Counted from the stretch's first letter, positions 56,586-64,000 are shown. The stretch is DNA of 64,000 nucleotides from Metabacillus fastidiosus NBRC 101226 (GCF_001591625.1 NZ_BCVG01000003.1:1-64000); one strand, 5' to 3'. Numbers and translations are program-made. Notes: generated by a model not told the origin, from the sequence alone.

Positions 56586-57482
56586 CTATTTTACAACTTT
56601 TCCGTCGTTTGTAAGAATGTTTACTGTGATATTTGGATACTGTTTCCTAAAGTCCATAATTACATCAGTACAACTTTGGCATGTAAGACGCTCTGTAAAT
56701 AAGTTTATAGTTCCCTTGGCATATTTGTTATTTCCAAGTTGTGATGCTATATCATTTAAAATTTTATACTCTGTATCATAGTCTCTTAGGTATGCTTCAG
56801 GTGTGTCAACTCTTGCGTTATCAGGGTCAACCTTTTTCGCTTTGAATACTGGTTCTCCTTGAGGCTTTAATGACATTCCTGGTAATACATCTTTATCTGT
56901 TGCTTCGTTTACTGAACTATGAGCGAAAAATTCATTCTTTTTAATTCCTTGAACATCAGCCTCTGCGTAGCCAAAGTTACCTGATTTTTTTAACTTACTA
57001 GGTAATTGAGACCTTATCTCTTTAACACGGTCTACAATGCTTGGCAAGTCTTTCAGATTAATCGTACCATCATCAACCCGCGAACCAGAACTCCCACTAT
57101 CAGCCCTCTGAAAGAAATCTTTCAACGGTGTTGTCTCTATTCTAACATTAAGATCACTAGCCGCCCCATTAGTAGTTATGAGCTGTTCCCTTGTCATTCC
57201 AGTCGGGATTTTTAGATCTCCTATTTTCTTTACAGCTCCTTCGATACGGGAGACTGCTTGTTGAATATTGGATACTGCTGCTTCTCTCAGATTTGTCAGC
57301 GTTCTATTCGTCGCTCTGCCCATATCCTTCAGAATCGCTTGACCCTTCTGAATCTGCTGCTGGACGTATTCCTTGCTGTATGGGAGGTTAGGTACTCCTT
57401 TATCTATAATTCTTGCTGCTCCTGCTGTTCCACCGACCATGAGGCCTGTCATTAAGCCTTGCTGTTTCTGTTCTTCTGTCAT
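56586..57482 (-). CDS. Orphan LXG toxin end with a deaminase-type toxin domain
   Basis: 298 residues, open throughout. Residues 1-139 repeat the pre-toxin block of the full LXG toxin (ending SRVDDG). After the junction the toxin part carries YDTEYKILNDIA near residue 235 and RLTCQSCTDVIMDF near residue 267, the D-x-E and CxxC signature of the BURPS668_1122-type nucleic acid deaminases. There is no LXG domain and no ribosome site before the ATG, and a terminator lies just upstream. It is likely silent until recombined onto the LXG gene. Confidence 0.78.
   Translation of the reverse strand: MTEEQKQQGLMTGLMVGGTAGAARIIDKGVPNLPYSKEYVQQQIQKGQAILKDMGRATNRTLTNLREAAVSNIQQAVSRIEGAVKKIGDLKIPTGMTREQLITTNGAASDLNVRIETTPLKDFFQRADSGSSGSRVDDGTINLKDLPSIVDRVKEIRSQLPSKLKKSGNFGYAEADVQGIKKNEFFAHSSVNEATDKDVLPGMSLKPQGEPVFKAKKVDPDNARVDTPEAYLRDYDTEYKILNDIASQLGNNKYAKGTINLFTERLTCQSCTDVIMDFRKQYPNITVNILTNDGKVVK
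57066..57482 (-). repeat. Pre-toxin homology block, orphan copy
   Basis: Encodes residues 1-139 of the orphan toxin end and is highly similar to 62181-62582 of the full LXG gene. A third, shorter copy lies near 54444-54620. Such blocks could allow homologous exchange of toxin ends; the two long copies diverge right after SRVDDG. Confidence 0.85.
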
Positions 57483-57514
57483 TTCGACTGGAATGTGATC
57501 CTGCTAAAATGAAA

Positions 57515-57552
57515 AAAGCACTTGTCGCCTATAACAGACAATCAAGTACTTC
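57515..57552 (-). terminator. Cassette-boundary terminator, copy 2
   Basis: AAGCACTTG with CAAGTACTT arms (57517-57551); on the minus strand the right arm is followed by TTTTTTC. It ends the unit with YezG copy 1 and precedes the orphan toxin by about 33 bp. Confidence 0.8.
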
Positions 57553-57677
57553 AAGTTCATATATTTATATATTTTCTAAGTTCATTAATATTTTTGAGTT
57601 TTTATAGATTTAAGCCAATAAACTTATTCAATCTCGTTAGCTTGTTGCTTATGACATCTATAACTAGGCTGGTCTAT

Positions 57678-58133
57678 TTAAAGATTATTATTCTTTATCT
57701 CTTCAAACCACTCGTCAGCAATATGATCTGCCGTTTTAATCTCGTCATGAGTATATACTAAATCATACTTGTATTCAGCTTTAAACCTTCCACTCTTATT
57801 ATCATATATTAACTTCATCTCTGTTGGCATGTCTCTTTCGTATTCTTTACATAATTCTTCAATTTTTTCGATGTCTTCACATATTATACGCAACACCATA
57901 AGCATTCTTTTTGGAGACACATCATATCTTTCGTCTCCATCCTCCAATGCATCATTCACTTTATGACATTCTACATACTTATTATTAATACAATAAAAGA
58001 ACCTGCTTGAAATAATTCCTTCTTCACGTGAAGCATAAACATACACTTTATCCGCCCTATCTTCAACGTATTCCATACATATAGAAATCATATCTGATTG
58101 CAATTCACTAAATCTCTCTTCAAATTCTTTCAT
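57678..58133 (-). CDS. YezG-type (DUF600) immunity protein, copy 1
   Basis: A 151-residue protein of the YezG/DUF600 family (MKEFEERFSELQSDMISICM start; ends FEEIKNNNL). A near-identical gene lies at 54812-55267, and the match continues through the downstream spacer, the terminator and into the pre-toxin block. This implies that a segment of about 800 bp was duplicated. Cognate toxin unknown. Confidence 0.82.
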   Translation of the reverse strand: MKEFEERFSELQSDMISICMEYVEDRADKVYVYASREEGIISSRFFYCINNKYVECHKVNDALEDGDERYDVSPKRMLMVLRIICEDIEKIEELCKEYERDMPTEMKLIYDNKSGRFKAEYKYDLVYTHDEIKTADHIADEWFEEIKNNNL

Positions 58134-58250
58134 ACTACTTTTTCACTCCTTACGCATAGCACTTCCAGTGTAAATTATATCAACATTAACTGTTACTTTT
58201 TGGGGGATGTTTCTTTTAAAGTTGCAGCCAATTCACCCACACAACGAATA

Positions 58251-58281
58251 AACTTTGAGAGGCATAACACCAATCAAAGTT
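58251..58281 (-). terminator. Hairpin upstream of YezG copy 1
   Basis: AACTTTGA (58251-58258) with TCAAAGTT (58274-58281). Similar in layout to hairpins at 55963 and 58978. Possible terminator remnant. Confidence 0.4.
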
Positions 58282-58483
58282 TATAAAGAGTTATCTTATA
58301 TTATTTGGTAAGAATATCAAGTCACCAAGCAAAAACACAATAAGAAAATCTATATCTATTTTCTTGACGTATTATCAGAAGGCTTATTCCTTCATACAAT
58401 TTGAGTGAGAATAAACTTTAAAAAGGTTATCAATTATTCTCTAACACTTTTGATATTAGAATTGGCAATTGAAAATAATAATT

Positions 58484-58698
58484 TTAAAAATGAATCTTCA
58501 TAAGAAAGTCTTCAAGTATTTCATTTACTGATTTACTTGCTGTAGGCAATATATCCTTTACTCGAGGTAGTATAGATGGATCGTCCACTATCATTTGTTT
58601 ACTTTCTCGAGCTGTAAAGCTTTTTAACGTATCTATATATATTTCAAATAACTCCTCATCTTCAATACTAAGCCTGGCTATATTGAAGATGAGGAGGA
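58484..58698 (-). pseudogene. Gene fragment in a decayed cassette region
   Basis: An open stretch of about 70 codons without a start codon, reading LSIEDEELFEIYIDTLKSF and further to a TAA at 58484. It has protein-like acidic and helical composition and may be the end of an immunity gene. The gap 58134-59019 as a whole (886 bp) contains this fragment, two hairpins and AT-rich DNA, but no intact gene. Confidence 0.4.
58652..58696. repeat. 16-bp perfect inverted repeat with T-run
   Basis: CTCCTCATCTTCAATA (58652-58667) and TATTGAAGATGAGGAG (58681-58696), 13-nt loop, T-run at 58699-58704 on the plus strand. It looks like a plus-strand terminator although nothing is transcribed from that side, and it overlaps the fragment's upstream end. 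Confidence 0.55.
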
Positions 58699-58722
58699 TT
58701 TTTTAACAATCATTTGCAAAAA

Positions 58723-58752
58723 CAAAACACCAATTGTGCGTTTGGTGTTTTG
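58723..58752 (-). terminator. Terminator in the gap after the two immunity genes
   Basis: CAAAACACCAA (58723-58733) with TTGGTGTTTTG (58742-58752), followed by TTTTTG on the minus strand. Perfect 11-bp stem. Confidence 0.75.
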
Positions 58753-58977
58753 TCCTCTAATTCTTGTCATTTACTTCTGTATTATCTTTCCCGTTCAATA
58801 TTCTTATTATATAAATATTCGGATTTGAAGTAAGTGTAACATGTTTATACGAAAAGTTTTAAATAAATTTGCAAAAACATGAACAATCACTGTAACACAT
58901 GGTGTTATTACAATCGTACATGGTCAAAAATAGTACATTCTAGATGGCTATGCAATCGTGATATTAACTTATAAGAA

Positions 58978-58999
58978 AACCTTGATGCAAGTCAAGGTT
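58978..58999 (-). terminator. Terminator after the second orphan immunity gene
   Basis: AACCTTGA (58978-58985) with TCAAGGTT (58992-58999), then TTTTCTTA on the minus strand; 20 bp after the gene. Confidence 0.7.
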
Positions 59000-59019
59000 G
59001 AAGACATACAATCTTAGAT

Positions 59020-59475
59020 CTATCTGTAATACTTGATACACCTTTCTTGGAAAGGGATTCTATCATCGAGCAGCACTTCTTCTTGCAGCAAATTTGTTAT
59101 ACTCTCTATTTTTACAATGAATAGTGCGAAGAAATCACCCGAATTTGGATATGAAAATAGTCCATAACCCTTCGGTGACAGTATTTTATTGGTCTCCTTG
59201 ATCTTTTCAGGTAAAAATTCATAATTAAATGCTTCTAATTTCTCGAGTTCTTCTTGTGTTGCTAGTTCAATTTGGTGGGTGAATTCGTAATCAAGAATAA
59301 AATTTACAATTTCTTGGTATTGCTCACCTTTATAGTCAACGTATAAAAACTGTTTCGTCTTCAATCCATATTTTAATAAATCTTCATGTAAGTCATAACT
59401 TCCTTGCTCCTTCAAAAATGTTTCCATATCCTTGCTATCAGGGAATATAATCTGTGCTATCCCTTGATCAGGCAT
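59020..59475 (-). CDS. Orphan immunity-type protein (possibly DUF6630)
   Basis: A 151-residue soluble acidic protein (MPDQGIAQIIFPDSKDMETF). GGGAGGAAGC precedes the ATG at 59475. Pattern and setting suggest an immunity protein, possibly of the DUF6630 group; this is a weak family call. It follows the next gene upstream by 16 nt and is in one transcript with it. No toxin domain adjoins. Confidence 0.55.
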   Translation of the reverse strand: MPDQGIAQIIFPDSKDMETFLKEQGSYDLHEDLLKYGLKTKQFLYVDYKGEQYQEIVNFILDYEFTHQIELATQEELEKLEAFNYEFLPEKIKETNKILSPKGYGLFSYPNSGDFFALFIVKIESITNLLQEEVLLDDRIPFQERCIKYYR

Positions 59476-59491
59476 ATTAGCTTCCTCCCTT

Positions 59492-60466
59492 TTATTGAAA
59501 CAACTCTCCATGCTTGTTAGGAATATATTCCGGGTAGTTTTTACGATAAAATTGGTCGATCATCTGAAGCGTAGGGTCCCATTCAGGGTATGGCTCACGT
59601 TCTTCAAACACCATTTTCGCTTCTGGAGTATTCATCAGAAAATTATCGATTTGAGCAGGTACTGGCAACCCTAGTTGTTTCCTTACATAGATCAAGAATA
59701 AAATTTCAAAAGGATAGAATCCGTATCTGAAATCACCAAATTCACCTAGCTGACCAATTTCAGAAGCTAATGCAGAATGATACTGAGACATTATCGAAAT
59801 TAGATGTTCTATTTCTTCTAGATCACCAGTCGACCAGCGTCCCAGCACTTCATCATAAATGTTCAGGTCTTTAGGGATTGAGCCACATCGCAGTTCAGCT
59901 TCCTTAAACTTATTTTTTACGGCTAGATGCAATTTTTTATTCGTTCCCACGATGGTTTTATTTTTATACTGCAAGTACAGCTCTAGCAAAAACCAAATAT
60001 GTCTATTCTCTTCATTGGCATCTATTAAATGTCCACCAAAGTGATGAGCCATAAAATCATATAATATATTTTCTTCTTTCTCCCATCCATACATTGCAAA
60101 ATGAACTAATGTGAGAACGACTTCTCTAAATGAATATCCCAAGATCATCCCAGGATACCTGATTGTATAGAGATCCTGCCCCATGCACTGGTAAAATAAG
60201 ACCTTCTGCATGTTCTTTAATCCCTCCACGTTGTTTCCACCGCTGATCAATACATCGTTTTTCCATAGTGACAAGTAATATGAAAAAATTTTGTTTAGAT
60301 TTATTAATAGTATGTGATCCTTCGCTGTTTCATTTTGCTCAACGATTTTCTCAATCTTTCTTCTACTGACATTATATTTATCTTTAGCATCTTCAAATTT
60401 GATTCCATCCACAAAATTTTCCCTGTATTCCCCAAAAGCCATTTCTAACTTTTTTTGGTTTATCAT
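59492..60466 (-). CDS. Orphan immunity-type protein of 324 residues
   Basis: A helical protein with an N-terminal helix-turn-helix-like stretch (AKDKYNVSRRKIEKIVEQ) and a C-terminal RYGFYPFEILFLIYVRKQLG segment that faintly recalls DUF1911/PoNi immunity proteins. GGGAGG precedes the ATG. It is first of two genes placed between the LXG unit and the decayed region, with a cluster of CGTTAC motifs upstream. Function inferred only from setting. Confidence 0.5.
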   Translation of the reverse strand: MINQKKLEMAFGEYRENFVDGIKFEDAKDKYNVSRRKIEKIVEQNETAKDHILLINLNKIFSYYLSLWKNDVLISGGNNVEGLKNMQKVLFYQCMGQDLYTIRYPGMILGYSFREVVLTLVHFAMYGWEKEENILYDFMAHHFGGHLIDANEENRHIWFLLELYLQYKNKTIVGTNKKLHLAVKNKFKEAELRCGSIPKDLNIYDEVLGRWSTGDLEEIEHLISIMSQYHSALASEIGQLGEFGDFRYGFYPFEILFLIYVRKQLGLPVPAQIDNFLMNTPEAKMVFEEREPYPEWDPTLQMIDQFYRKNYPEYIPNKHGELFQ

Positions 60467-60546
60467 TGCATCCTCCCTGTGAATTAATCTATTTTCTTAT
60501 TCCAGCCTTTTATCCTTGATTCACCAACGCCCAACTTTTCACCCTC

Positions 60547-60623
60547 CCGTTACGGAAATTACAATCCCTGTAACGTTTATCCGTTCTTTACGGATAACTT
60601 GTCTGTAACATGCATCCGTTACA
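60547..60623 (-). promoter_or_regulatory. Cluster of CGTTAC-type palindromes
   Basis: CCGTTACGG (60547-60555), GTAACG (60570-60575), CCGT-N5-ACGG (60581-60593) and TGTAAC-N8-GTTACA (60604-60623) lie within 77 bp, 80-160 bp upstream of the 324-residue immunity gene. The density of GTAAC/GTTAC words suggests a regulator-binding array. No known regulator fits. Confidence 0.4.
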
Positions 60624-60794
60624 ACACACTGTACGATGACTTCAAAAAATAATACAACCCTTTATTTTTTCCTCTACTATGGCCATATACTGTATATAGC
60701 CATCACAATCTATAAATATAGTAATTAAAAATTTAACACTTATTGTGCTTATAAAATTATAGTGCTCTTTTAAACTTTCACGTTAAAACACAAA

Positions 60795-60830
60795 AAGCAC
60801 TCGTTGCCTTTAGTAAACAATCAAGTGCTT
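60795..60830 (-). terminator. Cassette-boundary terminator, copy 1
   Basis: AAGCACT (60795-60801) with AGTGCTT (60824-60830), T-run on the minus strand. Related to copies at 57515 and 54651. It follows the resident immunity gene by about 265 bp. Within 60467-61095 another perfect hairpin, ATGATGGT-aca-ACCATCAT (61050-61068), lies nearer the immunity gene. Confidence 0.65.
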
Positions 60831-61095
60831 TAAGTCCATCTGTTTTTAAGTTGCATAAATTTGTAAGTTTTGTAGTAACAGTATGATACCTTTTATATGT
60901 CAGGACAACTACTATGTTAAAACTTACGAATCTGTAAGAGTTCATTAATTTAATATACATTCTATATGTTTATATTCATCACCTAGTAAAATGTCATCTC
61001 GCCTAAGCTCGTACTTCTTTTTATATCCTATCATTGTACATAATATTCTATGATGGTACAACCATCATGAGGTCTGTACTTTTTAATACCCTATT

Positions 61096-61563
61096 TTAAA
61101 CAGCGACATCTTGATAACCTACTTCATCTACCTTTTCATTTATAAGACGAATTCCTAAACCATTTTCTTCATCCCATGAACAATCAAATGAAATTCCTAT
61201 ATCACGTCCATCGCGAAGGAAATCATACGGAACTGAAATACCTACTAATGTTATATGTTCTATTAATTGATCAACTGTCTCAATTAATGGGTAGTCCTCA
61301 TTAATTGCCACATCATAACCAAGCTCATGCCTTTTTTCTTTATAATAATCTAAAACTGGTTGTAATATGCTATGTTGGATTTGTTCCCAATTATCCATTA
61401 ATGAGTTGTATGCCACATATTGTCCTTCATCAAAATCCCCATCTTCAGCACCTCCTACCAATAATGCTATCTCTGTATCCTTTCCCAAAAACTTTATGGT
61501 TCTATATCCTACCCATTTATACTGATAATCAAGTTCTCCAAAAACTTTATCATTTATTGTCAT
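61096..61563 (-). CDS. Immunity protein of the resident LXG toxin (DUF6985-like)
   Basis: A 155-residue acidic protein (VFGELDYQYKWVGYRTIKFLG near the start; GIRLINEKVDEVGYQDVAV at the end), in keeping with the DUF6985 immunity group. AAGGAG precedes it and it lies 20 nt after the LXG gene, the usual place for the cognate immunity gene. Family name is a moderate-confidence call; role by position is firmer. Confidence 0.75.
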   Translation of the reverse strand: MTINDKVFGELDYQYKWVGYRTIKFLGKDTEIALLVGGAEDGDFDEGQYVAYNSLMDNWEQIQHSILQPVLDYYKEKRHELGYDVAINEDYPLIETVDQLIEHITLVGISVPYDFLRDGRDIGISFDCSWDEENGLGIRLINEKVDEVGYQDVAV

Positions 61564-61583
61564 TTAAAAATCTCCTTATTACA

Positions 61584-63719
61584 TTATTTATTTGCAAACC
61601 CTCCAGGCTCAAAAGCTCCTGCGTTTATCTCACCAACTCCCCCAAGGTGTCCAAATTTGGCATTTATTTCTGTTGGCACAAGTTGCATAGTAACTCCATC
61701 ATTTAACTCATGCCATGTTAATTGATTTTTCACTCGATATTTTTCTATGTCTTTTGCTGTAATTCTACCAGATTCCATTCCAAATTGGTGGGCCAATTCT
61801 GGTGAATTATTAAGTTGACTTGCTAAGCCTTCATTTGCTTGCTCAAAATTCAGACCTCTAGCAGCATTTCCTTTAGACCCTTTTCCTCCAAACATATAAT
61901 CAATCTCTATTTGCGCTTTTGCTACAGGTGAAAAATCAGGAACTCCATTTTTATACTCAATTCCATTAATACCAGCTTCATTTAAGATTTTCTGTAACTT
62001 AGGATCTGGTGGTGGTTTTAGAGTACATAAAGACTCACCTCTAATCCCTTCGAAAACAACCGTTAAATTTGTTTCTGCAGGTGTTTGATTAATTCTTGCT
62101 TCATATGAACTAGCAAATTCAGTTTGATCAAAGGCAGGTGGAATATCACTTTCATTACTATCCAAAGCACGGTCACTCCTACCATCATCAACCCGCGAAC
62201 TAGAACCCCCACTATCAGCCCTCTGAAAGAAATCCTTCAACCTCGTAACATCAGCATCATCCATCATTCCATCAGCAAGCACGAGTTGTTCCCTTGGCAT
62301 TCCGATCGGGATTTTTATATCCCCTATTTTCTTTACAGCTCCTTCGATACGGGAGACTGCTTGTTGAATATTGGATACTGCTGTTTCTCTCAGATTTATC
62401 AGTTTTCTGTTCGTCGCTCTACCCATATCCTTCAGAATCGCTTGACCCTTCTGAATCTGCTGCTGGACGTATTCCTTGCTGTATGGAAGGTTAGGTACTC
62501 CTTTATCGATAATTCTTGCGGCTCCTGCTGTTCCGCCGATCATGAGGCCTGTCATTAAGCCTTGCTGTTTCTGTTCTTCTGTCAGCTCATTGCCGAACAT
62601 ATCTTTTCCGGTGAAGTATTCTCCGAAACCGTTGGCAGCTACTAGACCATATAAGCCCATTTCGCTTTTTTCTAGAATAGAGAAGGCTTTTGGTGTTTTA
62701 TAAGCCTGAAGAGCGTGGGTAGCGGCATTGACTCCTTTTGCGGTTTTATATAGGGCATGCCCTGCCTTTACGCCCCTTCCTACCCATCCGACAACCGGAA
62801 TGTAGCCTGCTATAGCCATCCCGCCTGCAGCTATCCGTTCGGCTTCTGACAGCTTTTCTTTCGTGACTGGGTCGACTCCTTCTGCTGCCCTTCTCATATC
62901 ATTGTAGCCGGTCACTTCTGCTACAATAGTAGAGCCTGTATCAAGAACTTTTTTATACCACGGTCTGTTTTCCTTTTCCTCTATTTCTTTTATCAATTTT
63001 CTCTCTTCAGCCTGTTCTTCTTTATAGTTAATATAATCGAGTGACTGCTGTTTTAATTCATCCTGCAGCTGATAGATTTCACTCTTTTCATAGGCTTTGG
63101 AATCAAAATTAATCGGGGAGACTTCTCCTCCCTGTGCCGTTGCCTGTAATAGCGCACTAAATAAAGTACTGATATTTGCTTCATGCTGTTCCGTTATGGC
63201 ATATTCTGTTTGCAGCCGGGTATCGAGAAGATCAACTTGGTTAACTGTTTCTTTCATCTCTTTCTCTGCTTCTCCGATATGATTCTCAAATGTTTCTTTT
63301 GAAAAAGCTTCTAAAACAATAATATCCTGAATTCGCTCAAAGATCTTTTTCAAATCATCATGCTGTGCGTTCACCATTTTTTCTGAGGAAGTAATTCCAT
63401 TCGCTACGTTCTGTTCCAGAAATGGGACTGTTACAACTGTCTCACCGTGCAAATCCACATCTTCCATCGTTCCTGATATTTCGCTTAAAAAGGTAATCTG
63501 CATATCAAAGAATGAGTCCCAGGCATCGGCTACATCCACTTGTGCTTGATAGAAGCCCTTAATCGCTTCTGCACCTTTTCCTTGAAATTCGGACATCTTA
63601 ACGATTTCATTAAACTCTTTTTTTAATGCTTCCATCTGTTTTTTCGTTTCTTCGTATTGGCTCTTACGTTTTGACATTGTGGCTAATAATGCTTTTGCAT
63701 CGTATATCTTATTATTCAT
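61584..63719 (-). CDS. LXG polymorphic toxin with C-terminal HNH-type nuclease
   Basis: 711 residues: LXG domain (about 1-235), a PT-TG-like segment (YNDMRRAAEGVDPVTKEKLSEAERIAAGG, from about 270), a shared pre-toxin block (380-513) ending SRVDDG, and a toxin domain with LTWHELNDGVTMQLVP and GHLGG near the end. This resembles WHH/EndoVII-type HNH nucleases, with WHE in place of WHH. It should be secreted by the type VII machine encoded downstream and cut DNA of rivals. An immunity gene follows and a DUF5344 partner precedes. Confidence 0.88.
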   Translation of the reverse strand: MNNKIYDAKALLATMSKRKSQYEETKKQMEALKKEFNEIVKMSEFQGKGAEAIKGFYQAQVDVADAWDSFFDMQITFLSEISGTMEDVDLHGETVVTVPFLEQNVANGITSSEKMVNAQHDDLKKIFERIQDIIVLEAFSKETFENHIGEAEKEMKETVNQVDLLDTRLQTEYAITEQHEANISTLFSALLQATAQGGEVSPINFDSKAYEKSEIYQLQDELKQQSLDYINYKEEQAEERKLIKEIEEKENRPWYKKVLDTGSTIVAEVTGYNDMRRAAEGVDPVTKEKLSEAERIAAGGMAIAGYIPVVGWVGRGVKAGHALYKTAKGVNAATHALQAYKTPKAFSILEKSEMGLYGLVAANGFGEYFTGKDMFGNELTEEQKQQGLMTGLMIGGTAGAARIIDKGVPNLPYSKEYVQQQIQKGQAILKDMGRATNRKLINLRETAVSNIQQAVSRIEGAVKKIGDIKIPIGMPREQLVLADGMMDDADVTRLKDFFQRADSGGSSSRVDDGRSDRALDSNESDIPPAFDQTEFASSYEARINQTPAETNLTVVFEGIRGESLCTLKPPPDPKLQKILNEAGINGIEYKNGVPDFSPVAKAQIEIDYMFGGKGSKGNAARGLNFEQANEGLASQLNNSPELAHQFGMESGRITAKDIEKYRVKNQLTWHELNDGVTMQLVPTEINAKFGHLGGVGEINAGAFEPGGFANK
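62181..62582 (-). repeat. Pre-toxin homology block, resident copy
   Basis: Encodes residues 380-513 of the LXG toxin (TEEQKQQGLMTGLMIGG... to RVDDG). It is near-identical in protein to the first 139 residues of the orphan at 56586-57482, and its first half matches the broken copy near 54444-54620. It marks the border between the fixed secretion part and the variable toxin end. Confidence 0.85.
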
Positions 63720-63736
63720 TATAAAGCCCTTTCCCG

Positions 63737-64000
63737 TTATTTTCTAACAATTGCTTCATCTTGTTCTTTTAATAGATTAATATTGGCATATGTGTCCTCT
63801 AAATTTTTCTGTATGATTGAGGTATATTGAATAAACAAGGAATTTAGTTTTTTTTCACGATCAAGCCATGTCTTCGTAAATTCCAAACTATTATTTTTCA
63901 GCAAATCTCCTGGAGGCTGTTCCAAAATGAGAGAATCAAGAGCTTTTTTTATATCATTAAGTTTCTTGGTCACTTCCTCATAATTTAATTTAATCGTTGT
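63737..64000 (-). CDS. LXG partner protein, YwqI/DUF5344 type (partial)
   Basis: The frame is open to the window edge (TTIKLNYEEVTKKLNDIKKAL...), so the start lies beyond 64000; a GTG at 63973 inside this frame is not likely to be the start. The end EDTYANINLLKEQDEAI is the hallmark of YwqI-type small helical proteins. These bind the LXG domain and help target the toxin to T7SSb. A DUF5082 (YwqH-type) gene would be expected next, outside the window. Confidence 0.82.
   Translation of the reverse strand, partial: TTIKLNYEEVTKKLNDIKKALDSLILEQPPGDLLKNNSLEFTKTWLDREKKLNSLFIQYTSIIQKNLEDTYANINLLKEQDEAIVRK

Noticed and set aside
60778..60960. A 60-codon minus-strand frame between the LXG unit and the orphan immunity genes
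   Set aside because: It runs through the terminator hairpin at 60795-60830 and lacks a ribosome site.
62124..62558. A 144-codon plus-strand frame inside the LXG gene
   Set aside because: Antisense shadow of the pre-toxin block; similar shadow frames occur opposite the orphan copies because the DNA is repeated.
63737..63973. GTG at 63973 as the start of the YwqI-type gene
   Set aside because: The frame stays open to the window edge with family-like sequence (TIKLNYEEVTKK), so the gene is better treated as cut by the window.
54156..64000. Prophage or integrated element carrying the toxin array
   Set aside because: No integrase, phage structural gene, tRNA-linked att site or flanking direct repeat was seen; the array adjoins the chromosomal T7SSb operon directly.

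Overview
The window is low-GC Firmicutes DNA, most likely from a spore-forming member of the Bacillaceae. Supporting signs are an SspH-type spore protein with a sigma-G-like promoter, T-box, GlnR/TnrA, Fur, Fnr and CcpA-type regulatory sites, strong AGGAGG ribosome binding sites, and the Bacillus order secG-esterase-rnr-smpB-ssrA. I do not name a species.

Layout. 1-5,100: urease operon ureABCEFGD (minus strand), driven from a region with a GlnR/TnrA-like box. 5,695-10,317: a urea transporter and a phosphonate-type ABC importer phnDCE1E2. 10,400-14,230: sspH, a DUF4097 protein, and a ba3-type cytochrome oxidase operon with two tiny membrane subunits or candidates, behind an exact Fnr/Crp-type box. 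14,265-19,150: an ABC-2 exporter with a LytTR regulator fused to a degenerate ABC ATPase domain, and a YeiH/LysR pair. 19,251-24,250: T-box-controlled leuA, an AarF/UbiB kinase-like protein, and allantoinase. 24,630-31,230: Fur-controlled iron(III) importer, a cupin plus ureidoglycine aminohydrolase, and a diguanylate cyclase. 31,395-39,050: small proteins, a DMT exporter, an HpaB-type monooxygenase, a Fur-controlled AddB/Cas4-like four-cysteine protein, a MerR-peptidase-CNNM operon, and a NERD protein. 39,252-43,738: ssrA, smpB, rnr, esterase, secG.

43,861-64,000 is the most unusual part: a complete type VIIb secretion operon (yukE-yukD-yukC-yukBA-yueB-yueC, i.e. esxA-esaB-essB-essC-esaA-essA) followed by its effector locus. 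One full LXG toxin with a C-terminal HNH-like nuclease and its immunity gene is followed by promoterless orphan toxin ends. These begin in the middle of the same pre-toxin block and are interleaved with mixed immunity genes (SUKH-3, two near-identical YezG/DUF600 copies, a probable Imm3, and others) and related terminator hairpins. This looks like a store of exchangeable toxin/immunity cassettes.

How the genes fit together: allantoinase, ureidoglycine aminohydrolase, the urea transporter and urease form most of a route from allantoin through urea to ammonia, with nitrogen- and carbon-type control sites. Two Fur-controlled units and an Fnr-type controlled high-affinity oxidase point to adjustment to iron and oxygen limitation. 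Three genes (lysR, merR, yukD) have AUA or AUU where the start codon should be, each at ideal distance from a Shine-Dalgarno sequence; this is a recurring oddity.
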